This document shows positions 42,379 through 50,020 of a DNA stretch of 64,000 nucleotides, piece by piece. Below the pieces are notes generated by a model. It ran no database searches. It saw nothing but the letters and a program-made list of their open reading frames with translations, and had not been told where the DNA came from. How positions within the stretch are numbered: position 1 is the stretch's first letter; each line of letters opens with the position of its first letter. This stretch comes from Chloroflexota bacterium (GTDB lineage: Bacteria; Chloroflexota; Anaerolineae; Anaerolineales; Anaerolineaceae): contig SLTK01000011.1 in the NCBI GenBank assembly GCA_004347695.1, forward strand, positions 1 to 64,000. Reading direction: 5' to 3'. Both the position numbers and the translations under genes were made by a program.

Positions 42379-42831
42379 TTGACGAGTGAATTTGACATCG
42401 TAGAAGCCAATTTACGCGACCTGGGGGAATTACGCAAACTTGAGCGTGAGTGTTTTGAGCTGGATGCCTGGCCGTTAATTGATCTGGTCGCTGTACTAAC
42501 CTTTCCAGGCATTATTCGATTGAAAGCTGTGGTCGATGGGAAAATGGTTGGGTTCGTTGCCAGCGATTTGCGACGAGGGCAAGACCTGGCCTGGATCGTA
42601 ACCATCGGCGTTTTACCGGCCTTTCGCCGCCGGGGAATTGCCCGCGAGCTGATGTATGCTTGCGAGGCGCGGCTGACTGCTAAACGCATCCGCTTAAGCG
42701 TGCGGCGGAACAATTTGCCAGCCATCGAGCTCTACCAGACTGAAGGCTACACCCAGGTTGACATCTGGGGAAATTATTACGCCGATGGCGAGGATGCGCT
42801 TATTCTGGAAAAAAAAGTTAACAATGGCTGA
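42379..42831 (+). CDS. GNAT family N-acetyltransferase
   Basis: A 150-residue GNAT protein: IVTIGVLPAFRRRGIARELMYACEARL (about residues 64-90) is the acetyl-CoA binding segment, and NLPAIELYQTEGYTQVDIWGNYYADGEDALIL is the RimI-like C-terminal block. A TTG start at 42379 is chosen because GGGGG is 6 bases upstream and no ATG is in frame nearby; the frame is open further upstream through the hairpin. The substrate is unknown; RimI-like activity on a protein N-terminus is possible. Confidence 0.8.
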   Translation: MTSEFDIVEANLRDLGELRKLERECFELDAWPLIDLVAVLTFPGIIRLKAVVDGKMVGFVASDLRRGQDLAWIVTIGVLPAFRRRGIARELMYACEARLTAKRIRLSVRRNNLPAIELYQTEGYTQVDIWGNYYADGEDALILEKKVNNG

Positions 42832-42838
42832 GAGTAAG

Positions 42839-42867
42839 TTGACATTCACCCTGACTCGGGCTATCAT
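42839..42867 (+). promoter_or_regulatory. Strong promoter of the SWIM zinc-finger leader
   Basis: TTGACA (42839-42844), 17 bases, TATCAT (42862-42867). The predicted start, near 42874, is about 126 bases before the coding region, and a terminator lies in between. Confidence 0.7.
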
Positions 42868-42873
42868 AGTCAT

Positions 42874-42970
42874 AAGGAATTAGAGGCAGATTCATTATGC
42901 GAGAGTTAACGACATATCCAGGAGCCAAGCTCTGACCGGGGCACGCAAAGCTATAAGCGTGCCTTTTTTT
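42874..42970 (+). ncRNA. Leader RNA with intrinsic terminator: attenuator or riboswitch candidate
   Basis: A transcript from the promoter above would contain about 66 nt of potentially structured RNA, then a perfect 7-bp stem GGCACGC/GCGTGCC (42940-42946 and 42957-42963) and seven T, all before the SWIM gene. Possible upstream pairings include GAGC/GCTC (around 42922-42931), TATG/CATA, and GGCAGA with TCTGACC, the last being able to compete with the base of the terminator. No known riboswitch consensus fits. It could equally be a small RNA gene. The identification rests on architecture only. Confidence 0.5.
42940..42970 (+). terminator. Intrinsic terminator inside the SWIM gene leader
   Basis: A perfect 7-bp GC-rich stem with a 10-base loop is followed by TTTTTTT at 42964-42970. 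It lies 29 bases before the coding start of the SWIM gene, so gene expression requires read-through or another promoter. Confidence 0.85.
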
Positions 42971-42999
42971 CTACCTATTTCTTGAAAGGAGACTGTGTC

Positions 43000-43239
43000 A
43001 TGGATTATGGAATGATCGGCAAACGGGAAAAAGCCAGACGGTATGCTCAGGAACGCGAACGGATGCACTTCAATAGTTTCACAGTCACAATGGATGGGGA
43101 GAACAATCCGCATAATGTCAGTTACGATCATGGCAAGTGGTCCTGCGATTGTTCGTTTTTCTCGACGCGCGGCGTTTGCAGTCATACCATGGCACTCGAA
43201 ATTCTCCTGGAAAATATGATTGCCGAGCCGGTAAGCTAA
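43000..43239 (+). CDS. Small SWIM zinc-finger protein
   Basis: A 79-residue protein with a basic helical N-terminus (GKREKARRYAQERERM) and a SWIM zinc finger: C49-x-C51-x8-C60-x-H62 in WSCDCSFFSTRGVCSHTMALE. SWIM domains bind DNA or proteins, for example in SWI2/SNF2-associated and Sws1 recombination proteins. A free-standing bacterial protein this short has no assigned role. ATG at 43000 has AAGGAG at 42985-42990. It lies directly behind a terminator-containing leader, so its expression is probably conditional. Confidence 0.82.
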   Translation: MDYGMIGKREKARRYAQERERMHFNSFTVTMDGENNPHNVSYDHGKWSCDCSFFSTRGVCSHTMALEILLENMIAEPVS

Positions 43240-43261
43240 TTAACTAAATTGAATAATCAAA

Positions 43262-43317
43262 CAAGGTCCAGCCTGGTGCTGGGCCTTGCGGTTTAACCGG
43301 GTGATTTTTTTATTATT
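43262..43317 (+). terminator. Terminator after the SWIM gene
   Basis: CAAGGTCCAGC (43262-43272) pairs with GCTGGGCCTTG (43278-43288), 11 pairs with one G-T. A second small dyad (CGGTT/AACCG) and a run of seven T follow at about 43305-43311. Confidence 0.75.
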
Positions 43318-43457
43318 CTATTCACAGGGCAAAGAGTTGCAGCATGTCAAGTTCGTTTTGGGTTTCTCCGCTGGTTCGTTGAGTGAAACAAATCAAGCCC
43401 AGGTGGGGCATTTACTCTAGCCGCTCCCAAAATTCTGCACGGAGCAGCCATGCCCAT

Positions 43458-43576
43458 GGGGCTGTCTCAAAAGAATAAATTAGTCATTTATTCCGCCACA
43501 TATGCGGGATGGGGTGGAACCCATTCTCTACAGGTAGGGGCGGGTTTCCACGCCCGCCCGCTTTTGAGACGGCCCC
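43458..43576. mobile_element. 119-bp MITE-like element with terminal inverted repeats (copy 2)
   Basis: It begins GGGGCTGTCTCAAAAG (43458-43473) and ends CTTTTGAGACGGCCCC (43561-43576), inverted repeats with one mismatch. The internal palindrome GGGCGGGT/GCCCGCCC and the segment GGGGTGGAACCCAT are shared with copy 1 at 5680-5798, which has the same length and orientation. No coding capacity and no obvious target duplication. Flanking 43318-43457 shows nothing else recognisable. Confidence 0.65.
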
Positions 43577-43678
43577 AATTAAGACAAAGCCGCCTACAAC
43601 TGTTACGATCCGATTTCGTATACAACGTGTCATTATCCTATAATAGTCTTGCTGAGTTTCCCCCCAGGAGAATATTCC

Positions 43679-44374
43679 ATGAAACCAAATATGCCAATCA
43701 CGCTCTGGCTGCGCTGGGTCGGGGCCAATGCTCTGGGAGAGATGGTTGGGCTTGGCCTTACGTTTTTAGCCGCGGCTATCGGATTCGCAAAATTGGAGAG
43801 TTTGGGCGGGTTGGCAGGTGTCCTACTCGCGTTTGCCTTTGCGGTCGCCAGCGGCATCTTCGAGGCGACCCTGGTGGGTTGGGCGCAGTGGTGGGCTATG
43901 CGGCCCTGGTTCCCTGAAATTCAGCGGTGGGCCTGGTGGCGCGCGACGGTCATCGGCGCCTTACTTGCCTATCTTCTGGGCTATCTGCCGTCGACCCTCA
44001 TGAATTTGCAGGCCGAGACGACCCAATCCGCCGTCGCCGCAGAGCCACCTCAGGGTATTGTGCTTTTGCTGGCAGCCGGGATGGGGCTGGCAGGTGGGGC
44101 GGTTCTTTCGTTTGCGCAATGGCTGGTTTTACGCAAACAAGTCCCCAGCGCAGGTTTATGGCTCCCGGCCAATATGTTGGCCTGGATGATTGGAATGCCG
44201 ATGATCTTTTGGGCTATCGATCAAGCCCAAAAATTGAATTCGATCAACCAGGTTGTGTCCTTTATGGCTGTTACACTATTGGTTGTAGGTGCAATCGTTG
44301 GCGCTGTGCACGGATTGGCCCTGGTGCGGCTGGCAGGTAAAAATCAAGCGAAAGGTATGGATTTCAGTGCATGA
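43679..44374 (+). CDS. Polytopic membrane protein of unknown function
   Basis: A 231-residue protein with about six transmembrane segments. An early LRWVGANALGEMVGLGLTFL stretch is echoed by WLPANMLAWMIGMPMIFW in the second half, hinting at an internal duplication of a W-x-x-A-N-x-L/M pattern. Both halves carry an AQW motif (GWAQWWAM and SFAQWLVL). I do not recognise the family. TATAAT at 43639-43644 lies 35 bases before the ATG. Its stop overlaps the start of the NagD-type phosphatase by 4 bp, so the two are probably co-translated. Confidence 0.75.
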   Translation: MKPNMPITLWLRWVGANALGEMVGLGLTFLAAAIGFAKLESLGGLAGVLLAFAFAVASGIFEATLVGWAQWWAMRPWFPEIQRWAWWRATVIGALLAYLLGYLPSTLMNLQAETTQSAVAAEPPQGIVLLLAAGMGLAGGAVLSFAQWLVLRKQVPSAGLWLPANMLAWMIGMPMIFWAIDQAQKLNSINQVVSFMAVTLLVVGAIVGAVHGLALVRLAGKNQAKGMDFSA

Positions 44375-45189
44375 AGATCAATAACCTGGGCGGGGTCATT
44401 TTCGACCTGGATGGAACGCTTTACCTGGGAGACGCAGCGCTTCCGGGGGCATCCCGGGTGTGCAGCGAGCTGCGCCGGCAAGGTATGAGGCTTATTTTTG
44501 TCAGCAACAAACCCCTGTCAGGACGCGAGGTGTATGCAGCCAAGCTGACCCGGTTGGGCATTCCGGCGACTCCGGATGAAGTGATCACATCTGCGCATGT
44601 ACTCAGCCTGTACTTGAAACAAACCGCCCCTGCGCTGCGCCTGTACGTGATTGGCGAAGAAAACACGCGGACTGAACTGAGCAGTCACGGATTAATCGTA
44701 CTTGAGGAGCGCTTGGACCAGGACCAGCGTGAGGTAATCGACCCGCGGGGGATCGATGCCGTGGTGGTCGCTTTTGACCGGACGCTGGATTATCGAAAAC
44801 TGAATACTGCTTATCAGGCATTGATGCAGGGCGCGCATTTTTACGCCACCAATGCGGATAAGACCTGTCCGATGCCCGGCGGGGCTATACCGGACGCCGG
44901 GGCGACCATCCATGCGCTGGAAACGATCACCGGACGCAAAGTCGAATTGATTGCCGGGAAACCCTCCGGCTTGATCTTAAAGCACGCCTGCGAAACCCTT
45001 GGATTGCCCCCGAACCGCTGCATGATGGTCGGCGACCGCATCGAGACGGACATCCGCATGGGGATTGAGGCCGGCATGCATACAGCATTGGTGCTGACTG
45101 GAATCACCCGGCGGGAGCAAATTGAGCAGTCGGACATTCAGCCTGAATTGGTACTGGAAACACTTGCCGACCTGCTGAAGGTAATTTAA
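44371..45189 (+). CDS. HAD-superfamily IIA hydrolase (NagD/4-nitrophenylphosphatase-like)
   Basis: A 272-residue HAD phosphatase. Motif I is VIFDLDGTLYLGD (residues 9-21), motif II is IFVSNKP, a capping domain with TSAHVLSLYLK follows, and the last motifs are KPSGLILKHACETLG and MVGDRIETDIRMGIEAGM. NagD-type enzymes dephosphorylate small phosphates such as nucleotides or 2-phosphoglycolate; the substrate is unknown. It overlaps the upstream membrane protein gene (ATGA) and, at its end, the convergent MFS gene by 4 bp. Confidence 0.9.
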   Translation: MKINNLGGVIFDLDGTLYLGDAALPGASRVCSELRRQGMRLIFVSNKPLSGREVYAAKLTRLGIPATPDEVITSAHVLSLYLKQTAPALRLYVIGEENTRTELSSHGLIVLEERLDQDQREVIDPRGIDAVVVAFDRTLDYRKLNTAYQALMQGAHFYATNADKTCPMPGGAIPDAGATIHALETITGRKVELIAGKPSGLILKHACETLGLPPNRCMMVGDRIETDIRMGIEAGMHTALVLTGITRREQIEQSDIQPELVLETLADLLKVI

Positions 45190-46532
45190 ACACTGGCTGC
45201 TTTGGCCTGCAGGTCATCGTGGTCGGGGATGCAGCTTTCAACTTCTCGCAGAGTAGGCACGGTATACGCCAGAACGGCGATTAATGCAGCAATTGCGCCT
45301 GCTAAAACAAACATCAAACCCATGCCGGCGCCCGGGCCGGTGCCTACCAGCCCGCCAAAAGTGGAACTGAGCGCTCCGCCTGGCTGCATGGCCGGTTCGA
45401 ATACCTGATCGGCCAACGGGCCGGCAATCGCGTTCGATAACGGAAGAACGAACCAGGCGATTAACCGGCGAATAGCAAACACCCGGCCTTGCAAATCTGG
45501 TGGGACTTTGGATTGCCAGATGGCCTGGTTGGAGCCATTAACAACGGGCGCAAAGAAAACACCGATGAAACTGGCGGCAATCCAAATTGCGGTGGTTTGC
45601 GCCATGCCGAATAACACTGCGCCAAACAGACAGGAGGCTGCCCAACCGGCTAAAACGCCGTGGATGCGTTTCCTTGGCCCGCCCCAGGCTCCCATCAACA
45701 GACCGCCTGCCAGTCCTCCGATGGCAGCCGCAGATTGAGTGCTGCCAAAGATGAGCTGGTTATTGCCGGTGCGCGCCAGGATCAGCGGCGCTCTGACACT
45801 CATGGCAATGCTGAAGAAAAAATTACACAACATAAACAGCAGTTGGAGTTGCAACAAGCTGGGACGCGCCAGGATGAATTTGAGGCCAAAGCTGGCTTCC
45901 TTGAAGATGTTGCCGCGGGCTGCCTGCCCTTCACGACTCAATTTTGGCTGCGGAATTTTGACGAAGAGCAGCGCTGTGATTGCCAATGCAGCGGTAAGCA
46001 GGTCAATAGCCAGCAGGCCGCGCAGCCCGAGCGGGCCGATCAGGGCGCCTGCCACCATAGGGGCGAAAATTCCGGAAGCGGGACCGGCCATTTCGAGCAT
46101 GGCATTGGCGCGGGCATAATGCTGCTTGGGCAGCATGGTGCTGATGGCAGCGGAATAGGCCGGCCAGTGAAATCCCTGGAAGATGCCAGTGATCACCGCA
46201 GTCACATACAGGTGCCAGATTTGCAAATTGCCGGTTACCAGCAGCATCAAAATTAACACCGAAGTGAGCGCTGCCGAAAAATCACTCAGCATCATCATCA
46301 ACTTGCGATTGTAACGATCCACCATTACGCCCACGAAAGGGCTGAGCGCCAGCATGGGTACGGTATAAAATACACCAATGAGCGTCAACGGCGTAGCCTT
46401 ACCCGTTGCTTCAAAGGCCCACAGGGTGATGCCAAATTCAGCCACCGCTGAGCCAAAAATCGACAAGAGCTGGCCAATCCAGATGATGAGAAAGACGGTC
46501 AAGTTTTGGGGTTTGTTGTTTTCAGATTCCAT
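45186..46532 (-). CDS. MFS transporter (putative efflux)
   Basis: A 448-residue protein with about 12 transmembrane helices. After the first pair it has VMVDRYNRKLMMM, corresponding to the MFS motif A (D-R-x-x-R-K) between helices 2 and 3. The N-terminal FLIIWIGQLLSIFGSAVAEFGITLW is the pattern of MFS 'enterobactin exporter/MFS_3' members, so export of a small molecule is likely. ATG at 46532 is chosen because the frame upstream of it (to a TTG at 46598) adds an unusual hydrophilic segment. It is divergent from the LLM oxidoreductase. Confidence 0.85.
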   Translation of the reverse strand: MESENNKPQNLTVFLIIWIGQLLSIFGSAVAEFGITLWAFEATGKATPLTLIGVFYTVPMLALSPFVGVMVDRYNRKLMMMLSDFSAALTSVLILMLLVTGNLQIWHLYVTAVITGIFQGFHWPAYSAAISTMLPKQHYARANAMLEMAGPASGIFAPMVAGALIGPLGLRGLLAIDLLTAALAITALLFVKIPQPKLSREGQAARGNIFKEASFGLKFILARPSLLQLQLLFMLCNFFFSIAMSVRAPLILARTGNNQLIFGSTQSAAAIGGLAGGLLMGAWGGPRKRIHGVLAGWAASCLFGAVLFGMAQTTAIWIAASFIGVFFAPVVNGSNQAIWQSKVPPDLQGRVFAIRRLIAWFVLPLSNAIAGPLADQVFEPAMQPGGALSSTFGGLVGTGPGAGMGLMFVLAGAIAALIAVLAYTVPTLREVESCIPDHDDLQAKAASV

Positions 46533-46717
46533 AAGCGTCTGCTGGCCGGGGGTGGCAGGAATTTTAATTCCGATTCCGTTGCAAGAATAGGTTAGCAAAG
46601 ATCGATGGAGAATTGAACGTGATATTTCGAAGCTGCGTGTTGTTAAGAGTGAATATGGTTACAATTGGACTTCCCCGGCTTGTTTTTCCGGATGGACGTT
46701 GAAAATTGGAGGAAGCA

Positions 46718-47644
46718 ATGATCGATCTTGCCATCATGGTCGAAGGCCAAAATGGATTGAATTGGCCGCGCTGGCAGCGGTTGGTTAAGCTGGTGGAGGA
46801 ACTGGGTTTTTACGGGCTTTTTCGTTCAGATCATTTCACCAATAGCCGGCCGCCAGATCTCGATTCATTAGAACTGTGGACCTCGCTCACCTGGCTGGCG
46901 GGCAACACCCGGCGCATTCGGTTTGGCTCGCTGGTGACGCCGGTCTCCTTCAGACATCCGGCACTGACCGCGCGAATGGCGGCAGCGGTTGACGATCTAT
47001 CGGGAGGGCGGCTGACGCTTGGTCTTGGGGCCGGCTGGCAGGAACGTGAGCATCAACTGTACGGTTTTGACCTGCTCCCGCCTGCAGAACGCTTCGACCG
47101 CTTCGAAGAGGGGGTACAAATTATTCGGCAGTTGTTGCAACAAAGTGAGCCGTTAAGCTTTGCCGGCAAATATTTTCAACTGCAAAATGCTGCCCTATTA
47201 CCTCAACCGCAGCGTCGGGGTGGACCGCCGATTTTGATTGGGGGTAATGGCAAAAGCCGCACATTAAGGCTGGTTGCCCGGTACGCGAACGAATGGAATG
47301 CCATTTTTCTGAAGTCTGAGGAATACCGAAGATTAAACCGCCATCTGGACGAATTCATCCTTGCCGAGGGTCGAGAACCGAACATGGTAAGGCGTTCCAT
47401 GATGACCGGGCTGGTCTTCGGGGTGGATCAGGCTGCTCTTGACCGGCGCGTTACCGATGATAGGAATTCATCGGTGGACGAGCTCAAGGGGCGCGGGATA
47501 ATTGTTGGTACGCCGTCAGCGGTTGTCGACCAGATCGGCGCACTGGCAGATGCCGGTGTTCAAGGCTTGATGCTTCAGTGGCTCGACCTGGATGACCTGG
47601 CCGGGCTGGAAGCGCTGGCGAAAACCGTGCTTGGGAAGCACTAG
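46718..47644 (+). CDS. LLM-class flavin (F420 or FMN)-dependent oxidoreductase
   Basis: A 308-residue luciferase-like monooxygenase fold protein. GFYGLFRSDHFTN, LVTPVSFRHPALTARMAAAVDDLSGGRLTLGLGAGWQEREH, and PPILIGGNGKSRTLRLVARYANEWN are the conserved blocks of this class, close to F420-dependent glucose-6-phosphate dehydrogenase-like and alkanesulfonate-type proteins. Cofactor and substrate cannot be fixed from sequence. ATG at 46718 is preceded by GGAGGAA. The last 80 bp are duplicated at 48960-49046. Confidence 0.87.
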   Translation: MIDLAIMVEGQNGLNWPRWQRLVKLVEELGFYGLFRSDHFTNSRPPDLDSLELWTSLTWLAGNTRRIRFGSLVTPVSFRHPALTARMAAAVDDLSGGRLTLGLGAGWQEREHQLYGFDLLPPAERFDRFEEGVQIIRQLLQQSEPLSFAGKYFQLQNAALLPQPQRRGGPPILIGGNGKSRTLRLVARYANEWNAIFLKSEEYRRLNRHLDEFILAEGREPNMVRRSMMTGLVFGVDQAALDRRVTDDRNSSVDELKGRGIIVGTPSAVVDQIGALADAGVQGLMLQWLDLDDLAGLEALAKTVLGKH

Positions 47645-47705
47645 AAGGGCACAATTTGGTTCGCGGGATACCCGTTCTGCAGAAGCACTGGCGTAATGAG
47701 CCCGA

Positions 47706-48722
47706 CTACCGAATTATTACGGGTAAATAAACGTAACTTTCACTCGTTCGCCTGAGAATGACGCCGCTTTGCCCCACCGTGAAACCAGTGCCATCCGTTA
47801 AAAAGAATACACTTTTTAAGTTCGTGGCAATGCCACTGGTCTCGGTTTGCCAGGTTTCACCGCCATCAATAGTGGTCAGAATCAGCCCGCTAGAGCCAAC
47901 CACCCAACCCTGTAGAGCACTTATAAAATAAACGCCCTCCAGTCTAGTGGTTGTGCCGCTGTTCTTGGGAGTCCAGGTGTCCCCACCGTCTGCCGTGTAC
48001 AGGATGGTACCGCTATCGCCAACAACCCAACCATGCGTAGAATCCAGCATTTGAATTCCATACAGGGTCTGGCTGGTATTGCTTGTCTGACCGGAGAAGT
48101 TTGGCGTGCCGCTGGCATTTGTTATGTGGACGATGACTCCATCGGTACCAATTACCCAACCTTCGTTTGTGCTGACAAAGTACAAATCATTCATGATCCC
48201 CATACTGATGGGCGACCAAAAATTAAACGTGACGTCATTATTATCGGCGAAGGTATACCGCCAATAAGCCCGGTTGGTGCCGCTGGCTCCTACAACCCAG
48301 ATTGTATTTGCTGATACCGGGAAAGAGGCAGCTCGGGCATTGGTAGAAGAGGCGTCTCGGAAGCCAGACCAGTTCGCACCCCCATCCCTTGTGCGCGCAA
48401 CTACTTTTGTTCCGCTGACCCAGCCAGTATTCGTGTCAATGAAACGGACACTATTATAGCCATCCCCTGAATATACGCCAGAAATCGAAATGGGATTCCA
48501 GGTAGCACCGCCGTCAACGGTATTGAGAAAGGTATTTGTTCCCCCGGTTACCCACCCTTGCAGGTTGTTAATAAAAAAGACATTGTTGAGATAATTGGCC
48601 GTCCCACTTGGGACAGGTGCCCAAGAGTACGAATCCACAGAAGCATAGGACGCTGCAGGCTGCACATTTCCACCAAGAATGAGCAGAATGCAAAATACAA
48701 GCAGGCAATGCCAGAATTTCAT
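47706..48722 (-). CDS. Secreted Ycf48/BNR-type beta-propeller protein
   Basis: A 338-residue exported protein: signal peptide (about residues 1-26), then five or six repeats of the type V-x-F-x-D/S-x-x-x-GWVVG-x-x-G-x-I-L-x-T-x-DGG-x-TW, as in Ycf48 and BNR/sortilin-like propellers. Ycf48 helps photosystem II assembly, but such repeats are widespread in heterotrophs and no photosynthesis gene is present. The C-terminus is SYVYLPVIIR, a short hydrophobic LP-containing tail that may be a sorting signal. It sits on the opposite strand between the LLM gene and its duplicated fragment. Confidence 0.83.
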   Translation of the reverse strand: MKFWHCLLVFCILLILGGNVQPAASYASVDSYSWAPVPSGTANYLNNVFFINNLQGWVTGGTNTFLNTVDGGATWNPISISGVYSGDGYNSVRFIDTNTGWVSGTKVVARTRDGGANWSGFRDASSTNARAASFPVSANTIWVVGASGTNRAYWRYTFADNNDVTFNFWSPISMGIMNDLYFVSTNEGWVIGTDGVIVHITNASGTPNFSGQTSNTSQTLYGIQMLDSTHGWVVGDSGTILYTADGGDTWTPKNSGTTTRLEGVYFISALQGWVVGSSGLILTTIDGGETWQTETSGIATNLKSVFFLTDGTGFTVGQSGVILRRTSESYVYLPVIIR

Positions 48723-48959
48723 GTTCCCCTCCCATATTCAATTGTCGGAAAAAATTGATATGAAATTAGCCAAATCTAAATAATTTTTTAGACTTGCGTT
48801 TTTATTTTAGCTCTTTTCCACATTAAAGCATATTAAAAACACGCCTCAATTTTGGAAATATGCCAACCAAAAGCCCTAAGAACCGATTGCTCCTTGATTT
48901 CCGGACTGGGTTTAATTGTGTACCTGGCAGCCATTTATCTGCACCCGGCATTTACCGAA

Positions 48960-49046
48960 GTTCAAAGCCTGATGTTCCGGTGGCTCGACCCGGATGACCT
49001 GGCCGGGCTGGAAGCGCTGGCGAAAACCGTGCTTGGGAAGGTTTAA
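48960..49046 (+). pseudogene. Displaced fragment of the LLM oxidoreductase 3' end
   Basis: Over about 80 bp this stretch matches 47560-47640, including 47 consecutive identical bases. It encodes VQSLMFRWLDPDDLAG and then the same EALAKTVLGK end as the intact gene. It has no start or upstream homology and is separated from the full gene by the beta-propeller gene. It is a remnant of a duplication or of a second LLM copy now deleted. Confidence 0.8.
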
Positions 49047-49280
49047 CCCTGTCAGTCAGCGCTCATTCGGGCTTATCAAGATCAAATTAAAGATCAAGAT
49101 GCCAGCAGCGATCAACCCGGCAACTACCAGGGTAACGGCTGTGGCGAACATCTGGGCCTCGATATATCCCTCGCGAATTATTGATTAACTTTGTCAAGAA
49201 TTAATGCATCCAAAACCTGAAACCTGTCGTAATATAATTATGATAAGTTTTATCCGATTTACAACAAAAGGAGAAACTCG
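49047..49280. other. Short non-coding interval before the CHRD gene
   Basis: The only frame of note is on the minus strand at 49056-49151, ATG to TGA, encoding 31 residues (MFATAVTLVVAGLIAAGILI, then a hydrophobic end and SPNER). It looks like a transmembrane helix or the remnant of a larger membrane protein; there is no clear ribosome site. AT-rich sequence at 49190-49260 may hold the CHRD promoter. Confidence 0.35.
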
Positions 49281-49754
49281 ATGAAAGGTTTGAATCCAAT
49301 CAAAGCCTTGCCAGTACTGGCCCTAATTCTGCTTCTCTCGGTAATCGGCTCAGCAAGCCCGGTTTTTGCTGCCGTGATCGATGGGGCAGATACGGGCGGA
49401 CGGCCGATTGAAGTCTTCATGACCGGAGCAGCGGAAAGACCTGGCCCGGGAGATCCCGATGGTACGGGTACAGCCTTCTTTACCTTCAACCCTGGGCAGG
49501 GAGAAGTTTGCTTTGTTTTGACGGTTGAAAATATCGATCCCGCCACTGCCTCGCATATTCACCGGGCTTCAGTCGACGTTGCCGGTCCGGTAGTGATTCC
49601 ACTGGCGCCGCCAACAACCGGTTCCTCCAGCGGCTGTGTTGCTGCAGATCCGGGATTAATTATGGAGATTCTCCAATTCCCGGACCAATTTTATGTCAAC
49701 GTGCATAACCCTGCCTTCCCAGCGGGCGCCGTTCGGGCACAGTTGACCCGGTAA
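49281..49754 (+). CDS. Secreted CHRD-domain protein
   Basis: A 157-residue exported protein. A signal peptide with probable cleavage after A30 (SPVFA-AVID) is followed by a CHRD domain: GTAFFTFNPGQGEVCFVLTVENIDPATASHIH near residues 60-95, and FYVNVHNPAFPAGAVRAQL at the end, with the typical H-I-H and NVH-x-x-x-FPxGxxR motifs. CHRD domains were first seen in chordin and occur in many bacterial extracellular proteins of unknown role. A strong hairpin follows. Confidence 0.88.
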   Translation: MKGLNPIKALPVLALILLLSVIGSASPVFAAVIDGADTGGRPIEVFMTGAAERPGPGDPDGTGTAFFTFNPGQGEVCFVLTVENIDPATASHIHRASVDVAGPVVIPLAPPTTGSSSGCVAADPGLIMEILQFPDQFYVNVHNPAFPAGAVRAQLTR

Positions 49755-49797
49755 CCTGTTTATCCAGCCGATCAGGTTGGGACATAGGGACAAATAA

Positions 49798-49840
49798 GGC
49801 CGCTGACATGCGTAGATTGTCAGCGGCCTGCTTTAATTGA
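49798..49840 (+). terminator. Intrinsic terminator after the CHRD gene
   Basis: GGCCGCTGACA (49798-49808) and TGTCAGCGGCC (49818-49828) form a perfect 11-bp stem with a 9-base loop, followed by a weak T-rich stretch. Confidence 0.75.
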
Positions 49841-50020
49841 TAAACGCTTTAGCTGGAAACTTTGTCACCGGGCTGGTCTATTTCTAACTGGATGTCGTTT
49901 TCCCAAGCTTTGAGCACAACCCTGCGACGCAGAGTCTTGATTGAAAAAGACTATTTTCGGATGAGGAAGCATGGCCGGTTGGAACGGTTGGCAAATATTT
50001 TTTCGTTACAAAGTCTGGTC

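Noticed and set aside
42874..42970. c-di-GMP-I (GEMM) riboswitch, suggested by ACGCAAAGCTAT
   Set aside because: The matching bases are the terminator loop region; the P2 tetraloop receptor and the conserved P1/P3 core are absent.
48994..49188. Plus-strand frame over the LLM remnant
   Set aside because: Different frame from the duplicated peptide; no family or start signal.
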